Below, in pieces: positions 8,259 to 15,729 of a DNA stretch of 64,000 nucleotides. Each line of letters starts with the position of its first letter. Position 1 is the stretch's first letter. Location: contig JBFXDS010000004.1 in the NCBI GenBank assembly GCA_050180895.1, positions 372,001 to 436,000 of the forward strand. Direction: 5' to 3'. Position numbers and translations under genes: made by a program. Origin of the DNA: JBGPEQ01 sp050180895 (lineage in GTDB: Bacteria; Pseudomonadota; Alphaproteobacteria; Dongiales; Dongiaceae). Below the pieces are notes generated by a model that did not search any database, was not told the origin of the DNA, and saw only the letters and a program-made list of their open reading frames with translations.

Positions 8259-9008
8259 ATGCCGCTCATCGATCGCGCCGTCATGCACCGGGTCAGCGTG
8301 GGCCTGGCGCTCCTGCTTTCGGCCTGCGTCACCGAACCTGCCATCGAGACCATCACCGGCAAGCCGATCCCGGAGAGCGAGGTGAAGGCGACGATCCTGG
8401 CGCTCGCGCGCGGCGAGTGGGAGACCTTCGGCCGGCAGCGGGTCTATTGGGAAGACGGCGTGCAGGTCATCAAGCCCGTGGGGCTGTGGGAGGACGACCG
8501 CCTCGGCAGCGCGCGGGTCGCCGAATACTGGAAGGTCCTCGACCCGGACTCCGACCTGACGGGGCAGGACTGCGACGCTCCCTGGTCGGCCGCCTTCATC
8601 TCCTGGGTGATGATCCGCGCCGGGGTCGATCCGCGGCAGTTCACGCGCTCCTCGGCGCACCGCACCTATTTGAGGACCATCATCGCACATGCCGACGATC
8701 CCGGTTTCAAGCTCACGCCGCGCGCGCCCGCCGACTATGCGCCGAGGCCCGGCGACCTCATCTGCCGCGGGCGCGGCCGGGATCGCAACATCGCGGACTA
8801 TCTGTCGCTGCCGGACGGCGCCGAGCTGCATTGCGACCTGGTCGTCGCCAACGCGGACGGCAAGCTGGAATCGATCGGCGGCAACGTGCGGCAATCGGTG
8901 TCGCTGTCGGAGCGGGAGGTCGACATCGAGGGCAAGCTGCCGCCGCCCTGGTTCGTCGTCATCGAGAACCGCTATCCCGACCCCGCAGTGCCCGTAGCGT
9001 TTCGGTGA
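8259..9008 (+). CDS. DUF2272 domain lipoprotein
   Basis: 249 residues with a signal ending in LLLSAC, Cys23 being the lipidation site. The DUF2272 core is recognisable: LTGQDCDAPWSAAFISWVM, RSSAHRTYL and RPGDLICRG. The family resembles CHAP/NlpC-type papain-fold hydrolases, and the DCDAPWSAAFIS segment has the Cys position expected for a nucleophile; I infer a cell-envelope hydrolase but no activity is established. ATG 8259 follows a GGGGGA ribosome-binding site; a second ATG at 8283 is possible. Divergent from the agmatinase operon. Confidence 0.82.
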   Translation: MPLIDRAVMHRVSVGLALLLSACVTEPAIETITGKPIPESEVKATILALARGEWETFGRQRVYWEDGVQVIKPVGLWEDDRLGSARVAEYWKVLDPDSDLTGQDCDAPWSAAFISWVMIRAGVDPRQFTRSSAHRTYLRTIIAHADDPGFKLTPRAPADYAPRPGDLICRGRGRDRNIADYLSLPDGAELHCDLVVANADGKLESIGGNVRQSVSLSEREVDIEGKLPPPWFVVIENRYPDPAVPVAFR

Positions 9009-9074
9009 TATTTGAAACCCACCCCTCCCGGTTGCTAGCATCGCGCCAACAAACGGCAGGGAGGAACAGAATTC

Positions 9075-10685
9075 ATGTCGCCACGCAAGGCCGCGCTGAC
9101 GCCGGCGAAGAAGACGGCGCTCGACTGGGTGAAGAGCCACGAGCCGTGGCTGTCGCAAACCCATAGCGAGATCTGGGACTTCCACGAGACGGCGTGGCGC
9201 GAGTACCGCTCCGCGGAATACTACGTAAACCTGCTGCGCGCCCAGGGCTTCGAGGTCGAGGAAGGCACGGCGACGATGCCGACGGCGTTCCTCGCCACCT
9301 GGAGGAACCGCAAGGCCGGCAAGGGCGGCCCGACCATCGCCTCCTATGCCGAGTACGACGCGGTGCCCGGCAACAGCCAGGAGCGCGTCCCCTACAAGAA
9401 GCCGCGCGCGGGCCTGCACAAATACGCCGCCGGCCACACCGACCCCCACTCCGCGCTGGGCTGCGGTGCCCTCGGCGGCCTGCTCGCGGCCAAGGCGGCG
9501 ATGGAGACGCACGGCATTCCCGGCACGCTCAAGTTCTTCGGCGAGCCGGCGGAGAAGGTGTGCGGCTCGAAGCCGATCCACGCCGCCCACGGCTACTACG
9601 ACGACCTCGACGCGGCCATCAGCTTCCACCCCGCCTATTTCCGCAGCTACTCCAACACCACCATCTGGGACACCCACTGCGGCTCCTACTGGAGCAAGAT
9701 CTACACCTTCGAATGTCCGCACCCGGAGACCTGGTCGGCGATGGGCGCCAGCGACAGCGCCAATCCGCACACCTCGGCCCGCGCGCCCGGCGCCATCGAC
9801 GCGGTGTGCCTGATGTACACGGCGGCGAAATACACGAAGGAGGCGATGCTGCCGCATACCGGCACCTGGACGATCAACGAGGCGATCCTGGCGGCGGGAC
9901 AGGCGACCTCCGACAACCTCGCCCCCAATTTCAGCCAGATCCAGTATTCGAGCCGGGCGCCGACGCTGGCGATGCAGGAGCGCATCTTCGCGGTGCTCGA
10001 CAACAATGCCAGCCATGCGGCGGGCATCGCGCACTGCACCCTGCGCAAGGGCTGGGTGACGAAGACCCGTCCCGGCCTGCCCAACCACGTCATGGCCGCG
10101 CTCTGCTACGCCAACCTGGAGCTGGCGGGACCGCCGGCCTGGGGCGAGGAGGCCAAGGCGTTCGCCCGCCAGATCCAGAAGAACCTCGGCCTCAAGCCGA
10201 TGAAGGAGCCGCTCATGCGCGAGATGGGCGAGCTGATCGCGCCCGAGGCGGCCGAGGCGATCCTGCGGCGCGACCTGCCGGCCTGGCAGAAGAACTACAC
10301 GTCGGACGACTACACCGACTACACCTGGCACTGCCCGACGGTGCGGCTGATGATCGGCCGCGCCACGCTGGAGCCGCCTCAACCCGGCTACCACTATCCG
10401 GACTGGGCCTGGAACGCGCTCGGCGGCTATTCGCCGACCATCGACCCCACGGTGTTCGCGGCGGCCCGGACCATCGCCCTCACCTTCCTCGACATGATGA
10501 CCAAGCCGGCCGCGCTGGCCGCGGCCAAGACCGAGTTCCGCGCGCGCAGCGGCGGCGGCATCGGCGGCAAGGGCTGGGTGCCGCCCCTGCTCGGCCGGAA
10601 CTTCAAGGCGCCGATCCACTATCGCTGGCCGGAATATGTGACGACGCCGCGCGGCCGGGAGTGGTGGATCCCCGCAGGCGCCTGA
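9075..10685 (+). CDS. M20-family amidohydrolase, AbgB-like
   Basis: 536-residue zinc-type peptidase/amidohydrolase related to the p-aminobenzoyl-glutamate hydrolase B subunit. Features: FHETAWREYRSA near residue 45, YAEYDAVPGNSQ near 100, GHTDPHSALGCGALGG near 120 (both metal His kept; the usual Cys between them is Asp), FFGEPAEKVCGSKP with the catalytic Glu, and THTSARAPGAID-like dimerisation-domain segment. The long insert GYHYPDWAWNALGGYS is characteristic of this long subfamily. A GGGAGGAA site precedes ATG 9075. Substrate unknown; the guanidino/amide gene neighbourhood suggests an N-acyl compound. Confidence 0.88.
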   Translation: MSPRKAALTPAKKTALDWVKSHEPWLSQTHSEIWDFHETAWREYRSAEYYVNLLRAQGFEVEEGTATMPTAFLATWRNRKAGKGGPTIASYAEYDAVPGNSQERVPYKKPRAGLHKYAAGHTDPHSALGCGALGGLLAAKAAMETHGIPGTLKFFGEPAEKVCGSKPIHAAHGYYDDLDAAISFHPAYFRSYSNTTIWDTHCGSYWSKIYTFECPHPETWSAMGASDSANPHTSARAPGAIDAVCLMYTAAKYTKEAMLPHTGTWTINEAILAAGQATSDNLAPNFSQIQYSSRAPTLAMQERIFAVLDNNASHAAGIAHCTLRKGWVTKTRPGLPNHVMAALCYANLELAGPPAWGEEAKAFARQIQKNLGLKPMKEPLMREMGELIAPEAAEAILRRDLPAWQKNYTSDDYTDYTWHCPTVRLMIGRATLEPPQPGYHYPDWAWNALGGYSPTIDPTVFAAARTIALTFLDMMTKPAALAAAKTEFRARSGGGIGGKGWVPPLLGRNFKAPIHYRWPEYVTTPRGREWWIPAGA

Positions 10686-11246
10686 CCAGCGCGGGAGGGA
10701 GGGTCGACATGCAAAACTCGAAATTCAACCGTATCGTATTTTGCGTATGATCCGAAATCCGGGTGAACATGCGTCGCTTTGGTCAATAATCTGTTCAGTG
10801 GCAGGCCAAGAGGGCGGCAGTACGCGTTTCAGCTTGTAGGTGAACATTATAGGAACTTACGCCAGCGCGTGTCAACTGGATTCTGCAGATCCTGACGACC
10901 TGACCGAAATCAACCTCAGCCGGGGCCCCAAGCCGCCGGCGAGAAGGCCGATGACGGCGGGAACAGCAAGGAGAGGCCGGGCCTGGGGCAACGTTTCAGA
11001 AAACGATTCATATCGCTTGCACCACCAGGGTGCGTCCTTCGACAGGCTCAGGATGAGGGAAAATCTTGGTGGCACGAAGAAAGCTCCTCATCCTGAGCCT
11101 GTCGAAGGACGCACAGCGCTGATCCCAAGCTCATGGCCGATCTGCTCGGTCGGGCGACCTCATATCGTGCAGCGCACCAGTCGGGGCATTGACGCCGGAC
11201 ATCGGCATCGGCAGCTTGCGCCGACGACAACATCCTGAGGCAAGCG
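10686..11246. other. Repeat-bearing intergenic region
   Basis: 561 bp without a supported gene. The left 170 bp are A/T-richer than the surroundings and include a weak promoter-like TTCAAC-N16-TATGAT reading right near 10725-10752. The right part carries dispersed repeat copy 1 (11031-11113). Open frames crossing the repeat encode the ILSLSKDA-type string that is an artefact of this repeat family. A ketopantoate reductase gene begins at its right end. Confidence 0.6.
11031..11113. repeat. Dispersed inverted repeat, family A copy 1
   Basis: Perfect 28-bp inverted arms (11031-11058 and 11086-11113) around a 27-bp centre; the arm contains CCTTCGACAGGCTCAGGATG. Two more copies lie at 12825 and 15631. 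The centre ATCTTGGTGGCACGA is shared with copy 2. It is intergenic, could fold into a long hairpin, and belongs to a repeat type common in alphaproteobacterial genomes. Confidence 0.95.
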
Positions 11247-12176
11247 GTGCGCATCCTCGTGCTCGGCGCCGGCGCAGTCGGCGGATATTTCGGCGGCCGG
11301 CTGGCGGAGGCCGGCGGCGACATCACCTTCCTCGTGCGCCCGCGGCGGGCGGCGGAGCTGGCGGCCGACGGGCTGGCCATCGCGAGTCCCGCCGGCGACG
11401 CGGCGCTCGCCGTGCGCACGGTCACCGCGGCGGCGGCGCCCTACGATCTCGTCCTGCTCTGCTGCAAGGCTTACGATCTCGCCGCTGCGATGGAGAGCGT
11501 CGCGCCGGCAGTCGGCGCCGGGAGCTGCGTGCTGCCGCTGCTCAATGGCCTGCGGCATCTCGATCTGCTGGACGCGCGCTTCGGCGCGCCGCGCGTGCTG
11601 GGCGGGCTGTGCGCCATCGCCGCCACCCTCGGCGAGGGCGGCCGCATCCTGCATCTCAGCGAGTTCCATCGCATGGCCTTCGGCGAGCGCGACGGCCGCC
11701 GCAGCGAGCGGGTGACGGCATTCGCGGCGCTGGCGGCCCGGGCCAAGTTCGGGTCGGTCGCGAGCGACGCCATCCTGCTGGAGATGTGGGAGAAGTGGGT
11801 GCTGCTGGCGACCCTGGCGGGCATGACCTGCCTGATGCGCGCGCCCGTCGGCGCCATCGTGGCGACGCGTGACGGCGAGGCGCTGACCGACGAACTGCTC
11901 GGCGAATGCAGCGCGGTCGCGGCGGCGTCCGGCTTTGCGCCGCGCGCGGCGTTTCTCGAGCGGACGCGCGGCATGCTGACGGCCCGCGGCTCTCCCTTCA
12001 CCGCCTCCATGCTGCGCGACATCGAGCGCGGCGGCCCGACCGAGGGCGCGCACATCCTCGGCGACCTGCTGCAGCGGGCGCGCGCGCTCGGCGTCGCCGC
12101 ACCGCTGCTGCGGGTGGCCGCCTGCCATGCGGAGGCCTATGAGGCGCGTCGCGGAGTCGGCGAAGCGACGGCGTGA
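11247..12176 (+). CDS. panE: Ketopantoate reductase-family protein
   Basis: 309-residue 2-dehydropantoate 2-reductase family enzyme: N-terminal Rossmann fold with GAGAVGGYFGGRLA (residues 7-20), the LCCKAYDL segment, LLNGLRHLD with the conserved Asn, the central EMWEKWVLLA containing the catalytic Lys, and the C-terminal helical domain with MLRDIERGGPTEGAHILG (Ser/Glu substrate-binding helix). It would reduce ketopantoate with NADPH in pantothenate synthesis, though many paralogues act on other 2-oxoacids. Starts at GTG 11247, after an AGG. Ends with GTGA, overlapping a possible GTG start of the next gene. Confidence 0.85.
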   Translation: MRILVLGAGAVGGYFGGRLAEAGGDITFLVRPRRAAELAADGLAIASPAGDAALAVRTVTAAAAPYDLVLLCCKAYDLAAAMESVAPAVGAGSCVLPLLNGLRHLDLLDARFGAPRVLGGLCAIAATLGEGGRILHLSEFHRMAFGERDGRRSERVTAFAALAARAKFGSVASDAILLEMWEKWVLLATLAGMTCLMRAPVGAIVATRDGEALTDELLGECSAVAAASGFAPRAAFLERTRGMLTARGSPFTASMLRDIERGGPTEGAHILGDLLQRARALGVAAPLLRVAACHAEAYEARRGVGEATA

Positions 12177-12241
12177 ACCGGTCCCGGAGCTACCCATGCG
12201 CCAGGACATCCGGTTCTGAGGCCGGGTCGCGGGCCTCGGCC

Positions 12242-12796
12242 ATGACGCGACGGACGCTGCCCGATCACCTCGCGCCGGGACTCGATATCGTCTCGATCGG
12301 ACTCAACCCGTCCATCTACTCGGTGGAGCGCGGTTTCTACTTCGCACGGCCGGGCAACCGGTTCTGGCCTGCGCTCAACGCGTCCGGCCTGATCCCGGAG
12401 CCGCTCGCGCCGTCGCCGGAGGCGGTCGAGCGTCTGTTCCGCCAATATCGCATCGGCTTCACGGATCTGGTGAAGCGCGCGACGGTGCGCGTGGCCGAAC
12501 TCTCCGACGATGACTATGCGCGAGGCGTGCGGCAACTGCGCGAAAAACTCGGGCGCCATGCGCCGGCGATCGCATGGTTTCACGGCATCAGTGGATACCG
12601 GCGGTTCCTCGCCCATGCGGCGACGCCGCGCGCGGAGATCATCGCCGGGCTGCAGCCGGAGCGGATCGGCACGAGCCATGTCTTCGTCACCCCCAATCCG
12701 AGCGGCGCCAACCCCATGGCGGCCCCGAAGCTGCTCGTCCCGCTCTATCGGGAACTTGCCCGACTGCGCGACGCACTGACGTCCACCGGCAGCTAG
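12242..12796 (+). CDS. mug: Mismatch-specific uracil/thymine-DNA glycosylase (MUG/TDG family)
   Basis: 184-residue base-excision repair enzyme removing U or T opposite G. Motif 1 is GLNPSIYSVERGFYFARPGN (the Asn in the catalytic position) and NRFWPALNASGL; motif 2 is NPSGANPM, close to the family NPSGLS. ATG 12242 gives a start right before LPDHLAPGLDIV as in homologues; the in-frame GTG 12173, which overlaps the panE stop, adds 23 residues that look non-coding. Followed directly by a dispersed repeat. Confidence 0.88.
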   Translation: MTRRTLPDHLAPGLDIVSIGLNPSIYSVERGFYFARPGNRFWPALNASGLIPEPLAPSPEAVERLFRQYRIGFTDLVKRATVRVAELSDDDYARGVRQLREKLGRHAPAIAWFHGISGYRRFLAHAATPRAEIIAGLQPERIGTSHVFVTPNPSGANPMAAPKLLVPLYRELARLRDALTSTGS

Positions 12797-13256
12797 GCGC
12801 CGCTTGTGGACTGCATGACCGCCTTGCGTCCTTCGACAAGCTCAGGATGAGGGATAATCTTGGTGGCACGAACAACGTCCCTCATCCTGAGCTTGTCGAA
12901 GGACGCAGGGCGTCGATCCAGTCCACCTGCCTAAAATTTTGGGGTCGGAGTGGAAGCGTGCGGCATATGATTACCCGCGTGCAGCGCGGAGCGCCGGCGC
13001 AGGGTTGACATGTCGCATCGGCCTGCATATATGCGCGGTCATGACCGGGGTTTGCCTGCATCCTGCCGAGGTTCTGGCGTGCCGCTGCCATCTCATGATG
13101 CGCGGCGGCCGTTCGCAGGCATGCCCGTAAGCCTCGGGGGCGTGGCCGCCATCTGCGGCCACACGGCGCCCGAGGCGAAATCTCCTTAACCCCAGCTCGG
13201 CAACGTTTCCATTTTCAGACTCAGTCTCGCCCCTCCACGGGGCCGAGGAGGTGCCC
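12797..13256. other. Intergenic region with repeat and hairpins
   Basis: 460 bp holding dispersed repeat copy 2 (12825-12907), an A/T-richer palindrome GCATATATGC near 13023-13032, a hairpin GTGGCCG/CGGCCAC near 13142-13161, and, just before the Rnk-like gene, a 5-bp GC hairpin (13229-13243). No gene-like frame is supported. Confidence 0.55.
12825..12907. repeat. Dispersed inverted repeat, family A copy 2
   Basis: Perfect 28-bp arms (12825-12852, 12880-12907). Relative to copies 1 and 3 each arm has the matched change GACAGGCTC to GACAAGCTC, so base pairing is kept. The centre resembles that of copy 1. Lies just after the mismatch glycosylase stop. Confidence 0.95.
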
Positions 13257-13682
13257 ATGTCCGCGCATGTCATGTCGGCGACGCGCAACCCGACGATCTT
13301 CATCAGCGAAGAGGATTTCGATCGACTCGACCGGCTCGCCACGAGCGGTCAATCGGCGAACCTTCCGGTCGCCGCCTTCCTCGCGGCCGAACTGGACCGC
13401 GCCGTCGTCCGCCCTGCCGACGAGATCGCGCCGGACATCGTGACGATGAACGCGCGCATCACCTTCCGCATCGGCGACGAGCCGGAGGCGCAGACACGCA
13501 CCCTGGTCTATCCGGAGGACTATTCCGCCGGCAGATCCGACGCGGACCGCCTGTCGGTCATGACTCCGCTGGGCGCCGCCCTCATCGGACTGCGCGCCGG
13601 CGACCATATCGAGTACGAGACCGTCGACGCCGCGCGCCGGCGCGTGGCGGTGGAGGCCGTGGTCCGCCCATCGCGGCGATGA
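13257..13682 (+). CDS. rnk: Rnk-like nucleoside diphosphate kinase regulator (GreA/GreB C-terminal fold)
   Basis: 141 residues: an N-terminal helical part (ISEEDFDRLDRLATSG) and a C-terminal GreA/GreB FKBP-like domain from about residue 60 (VTMNARITFRIGDE, TRTLVYPED, LSVMTPLGAALIGLRAGD). Rnk proteins bind RNA polymerase like Gre factors but lack the acidic coiled-coil tip that stimulates cleavage, and affect NDP kinase levels. Start ATG 13257 is fixed by a strong GAGGAGG five bases upstream. A small hairpin sits just before that site. Confidence 0.88.
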   Translation: MSAHVMSATRNPTIFISEEDFDRLDRLATSGQSANLPVAAFLAAELDRAVVRPADEIAPDIVTMNARITFRIGDEPEAQTRTLVYPEDYSAGRSDADRLSVMTPLGAALIGLRAGDHIEYETVDAARRRVAVEAVVRPSRR

Positions 13683-13758
13683 CTCCCTGCGCCGGGTGAC
13701 AGCGGCGCCCCTGGCTGGCATGGTGTCGGCGATGCCATCGCTCGTCAGGGATCGCCGC

Positions 13759-14217
13759 ATGACGGAGGAGACGCCTGCGCTGCCGGCCTGGCTCTGGCCG
13801 GCCTTGCCCGTGCTCTTTGTCGGCTTCTGGTGCGCCATGGCCTACCTGCTGGGCTTCCTGTCCGGCTGGCGGCGTCTGGCCGCGCACTATTCCGCAGCGA
13901 TGCCGACCGCCGGCCAACGCTTCCGCTTCCGGTCGGCGAAGAGCGGCGTGATCCGCTACAACCACTGCCTCAACTTCGCCGTCGCGCCGAACGGACTGCA
14001 TATCTGGCTGCTGCCGCCCTTCCGCCTGGGAAACCCGCCGCTTCTGGTGCCCTGGACCGACATATCCGCGAGGCCGGTGCGGGAGCTGCTGTTCGGCTGC
14101 ATCGCGCTGAGCTTCGCCCGCGCGCCCGGCGTGCGGATGAGGATCGCCACCAGGCTCGGCGAGCAGATCGCCGCGGCGAGCCGCGGGGCGCTGCGGATCG
14201 GGCGAGACGACTCCTGA
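13759..14217 (+). CDS. Predicted membrane protein, unknown
   Basis: 152 residues; one clear TM segment (about 10-35, WPALPVLFVGFWCAMAYLLG) followed by a soluble part with YNHCLNFAVAPNGLHIWLLP and VPWTDISARPV, a beta-rich PH-like pattern seen in small membrane-anchored proteins, but I do not recognise the family. ATG 13759 has an AGGGA upstream; an earlier in-frame ATG at 13696 would add a 21-residue extension. It follows rnk by 76 bp in the same direction. Confidence 0.6.
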   Translation: MTEETPALPAWLWPALPVLFVGFWCAMAYLLGFLSGWRRLAAHYSAAMPTAGQRFRFRSAKSGVIRYNHCLNFAVAPNGLHIWLLPPFRLGNPPLLVPWTDISARPVRELLFGCIALSFARAPGVRMRIATRLGEQIAAASRGALRIGRDDS

Positions 14218-14228
14218 ACACGACGCCA

Positions 14229-14461
14229 CGCATCCAAGATGCAGGGCAATCGCATTGAATATTTGAGCGCACCGCGAAGGATTGTTGGCACGCGGAGAAT
14301 GCGGAGGTCATCGAGCTTTTCGATCCCGTGCAATCTACCCAACTCCATGCGGAGCCTGCGCGTCGCGGCAGTCGATTTGGGTATTCTCCGCGTCTCCGCG
14401 TGAAAAAGCCTTCCCGCTGGCCCGCACCGTGGTCAAATGCGGCCGCCGTGCATCCAAGAGA
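14229..14461. repeat. Possible small repetitive element with inverted arms
   Basis: Between the membrane protein and the esterase genes. Imperfect inverted arms CACGCGGAGAATGCGGAGG (14289-14307) and TTCTCCGCGTCTCCGCGTG (14384-14402) belong to the CGCGGAGACGCGGAG repeat type found in many proteobacteria. The block is bracketed by the direct repeat GCATCCAAGA (starting near 14229 and 14452), which could be a target duplication or chance. No transposase. Confidence 0.5.
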
Positions 14462-14474
14462 GAGACGAACGCCC

Positions 14475-15350
14475 ATGCCCGCTGAATCCATCTATCTCGA
14501 CTACGACCGCGCCGCGCTCGACCTGCAATACAACAACCAGCGGCGCGTGCCCGGCTTCGACGACTACGTCGCGGGCTGGCAGCGGGAGAGCGCACGGGTG
14601 CGCGCGGCGCTGCCGGGCCCGCGCGACGTCGCGTTCGGCCCGACCGCCGACGAGGTGCTCGACATCTACACCCCGGCAAGGGCGGACGGCGCCGCGCCGG
14701 TGCAGGTGTTCTATCACGGCGGCTACTGGCGCTCCTTCAAGGCGAGCGACTTCGCCTTCGTTGCCGAGCGCCTGGTCGAGGCCGGCGCCCTCGCGGTGAT
14801 CGTCAACTACGCGCTGGTGCCGACGGTGCGCATCGGCGAGCTGGTGCGGCAGTGCCGGGCGGCGCTGGCCTGGGTGCATGCGAACATCGCACGCTACGGC
14901 GGCGACCCCCGGCGCATCTACGTCTCCGGCCACTCGGCGGGCGGCCACCTCACGGCGATGATGACGGCCGCGGCGCCGCAGCCGGGCGAGCCCGACACGC
15001 GCGGGCTGGTGCGCGGCGGCGTCGCCCTCAGCGGGCTCTACGACCTCGAGCCGATCCGGCTGTGCTACCTGCAGGAGACGCTGCAGCTGACGCCGGCGGA
15101 GGTGACGGCCTGCAGCCCGGCGCGGCACCTGCCGGCCGCGTCGGCGCCGTTGGCGCTGGCCTACGGGGCCGAGGAGTCGGCAGAGTTCGCGCGCCACTCG
15201 ACCGAATATGGCCGCGCGCTCGGCGAACGCGGCATCGCCTGCTCGGTGCGCGCCCTCGCCGGGCACAACCATATGAGCATCTGCACGGCGCTCGCCGATG
15301 CGCGCAGCGAGCCGCTGCGGCTGATCCTCGGGCAGATGGGACTCGGCTGA
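14475..15350 (+). CDS. Alpha/beta hydrolase, arylformamidase-like
   Basis: 291-residue serine hydrolase of the carboxylesterase/kynurenine formamidase-like group. The oxyanion motif HGGYWRSF and nucleophile motif GHSAGGH are clear, and the C-terminal GHNHMSI supplies the catalytic His; an Asp is expected in the AYGAEES region. Members hydrolyse small esters or N-formylkynurenine; no tryptophan-pathway genes are nearby so the substrate is open. ATG 14475 begins MPAESIYLDYDR as in homologues. A perfect TGTGA-N6-TCACA site lies 32 bp after its stop. Confidence 0.85.
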   Translation: MPAESIYLDYDRAALDLQYNNQRRVPGFDDYVAGWQRESARVRAALPGPRDVAFGPTADEVLDIYTPARADGAAPVQVFYHGGYWRSFKASDFAFVAERLVEAGALAVIVNYALVPTVRIGELVRQCRAALAWVHANIARYGGDPRRIYVSGHSAGGHLTAMMTAAAPQPGEPDTRGLVRGGVALSGLYDLEPIRLCYLQETLQLTPAEVTACSPARHLPAASAPLALAYGAEESAEFARHSTEYGRALGERGIACSVRALAGHNHMSICTALADARSEPLRLILGQMGLG

Positions 15351-15381
15351 GATTTGCGCCGCCGCCGGCCGCCAGACGATC

Positions 15382-15397
15382 TGTGATGCCGGTCACA
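15382..15397. promoter_or_regulatory. CRP/FNR-type palindrome TGTGA-N6-TCACA
   Basis: TGTGATGCCGGTCACA matches the CRP-family consensus exactly in both half-sites. It is 32 bp after the esterase stop and about 110 bp before a rightward terminator, not in front of a recognised gene. Related GTGA-N6-TCAC sites occur at 17437 and 17498. The binding protein is not known for this organism. Confidence 0.5.
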
Positions 15398-15506
15398 GAC
15401 GGCGGGCGGCGATTCATTGACCATGTTCCCATGACAATTCGTCCGGCCCGTGGGTGGGCGACAGGTCGAAGCGACAAAACATAAAGAGCGGAACAGCCGA
15501 CTTTCG

Positions 15507-15540
15507 GGGGCGCAGGCAGGCATGCCGGCGCCCCTTTTCT
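15507..15540 (+). terminator. Rho-independent terminator, rightward
   Basis: GGGGCGC (15507-15513) pairs with GCGCCCC (15528-15534), with an inner GGCATGCC, followed by TTTTCTT. Ends either the esterase transcript or a short RNA starting after 15397. Confidence 0.7.
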
Positions 15541-15563
15541 TCGGCAGACGCGCCGCGCTCTCT

Positions 15564-15598
15564 CAAAACAAAATCCCCTTCCCCGCATGGGGAAGGGG
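15564..15598 (-). terminator. Rho-independent terminator, leftward
   Basis: CCCCTTCCCC (15575-15584) and GGGGAAGGGG (15589-15598) form a perfect 10-bp stem with loop GCAT; read leftward it is followed by ATTTTGTTTTG. Likely terminates the caspase-family transcript, about 130 bp after its stop. The same stem also occurs as a dispersed repeat in related genomes. Confidence 0.7.
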
Positions 15599-15630
15599 CA
15601 GTCAGGGAGATTGCAATGGGACAGGCGCCG

Positions 15631-15713
15631 TGCGTCCTTCGACAGGCTCAGGATGAGGCTCTTTCTTTCCGCCGGTCAGATTGCCCCTCATCCTGAGCCT
15701 GTCGAAGGACGCA
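15631..15713. repeat. Dispersed inverted repeat, family A copy 3
   Basis: Perfect 28-bp arms (15631-15658, 15686-15713) around a 27-bp centre that differs from copies 1 and 2. Situated between the leftward terminator and the stop codon of the caspase-family gene, so it will be in the 3' end of that transcript. Confidence 0.95.
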
Positions 15714-15729
15714 CGGCTGGTCTTGCAGA

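Larger units (their letters stand above)
15351..15729. other. Convergent intergenic region with operator-like site, two terminators and a repeat
   Basis: 379 bp between the esterase and the convergent caspase gene. From left to right: CRP-like palindrome (15382-15397); A-rich ACAAAACATAAAGAG (about 15476); a rightward terminator (15507-15540); a leftward terminator (15564-15598); repeat family A copy 3 (15631-15713). The presence of a regulator site and terminator without a coding sequence between them leaves room for a short RNA. Confidence 0.6.

Noticed and set aside
7164..10619. Very long leftward frame continuing past the agmatinase start through the M20 gene
   Set aside because: The agmatinase start at 8132 is clear; the rest is the antisense shadow of a high-GC gene and has Arg/Gly-rich composition without family features.
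10872..11075. Leftward frame containing ILSLSKDAP and a VPAVIGLLAGGLG string resembling a PEP-CTERM tail
   Set aside because: The ILSLSKDA string is what repeat family A encodes when translated; there is no good start, no secreted domain and no PEP motif, so it is not a gene.
15474..15497. ACATAAAGAGCGGAAC, resembling a GAAC-N7-GAAC LexA box
   Set aside because: The left half is AAAC or AACA and the spacing is off by one or more; it lacks the exact repeat seen at 286-300.
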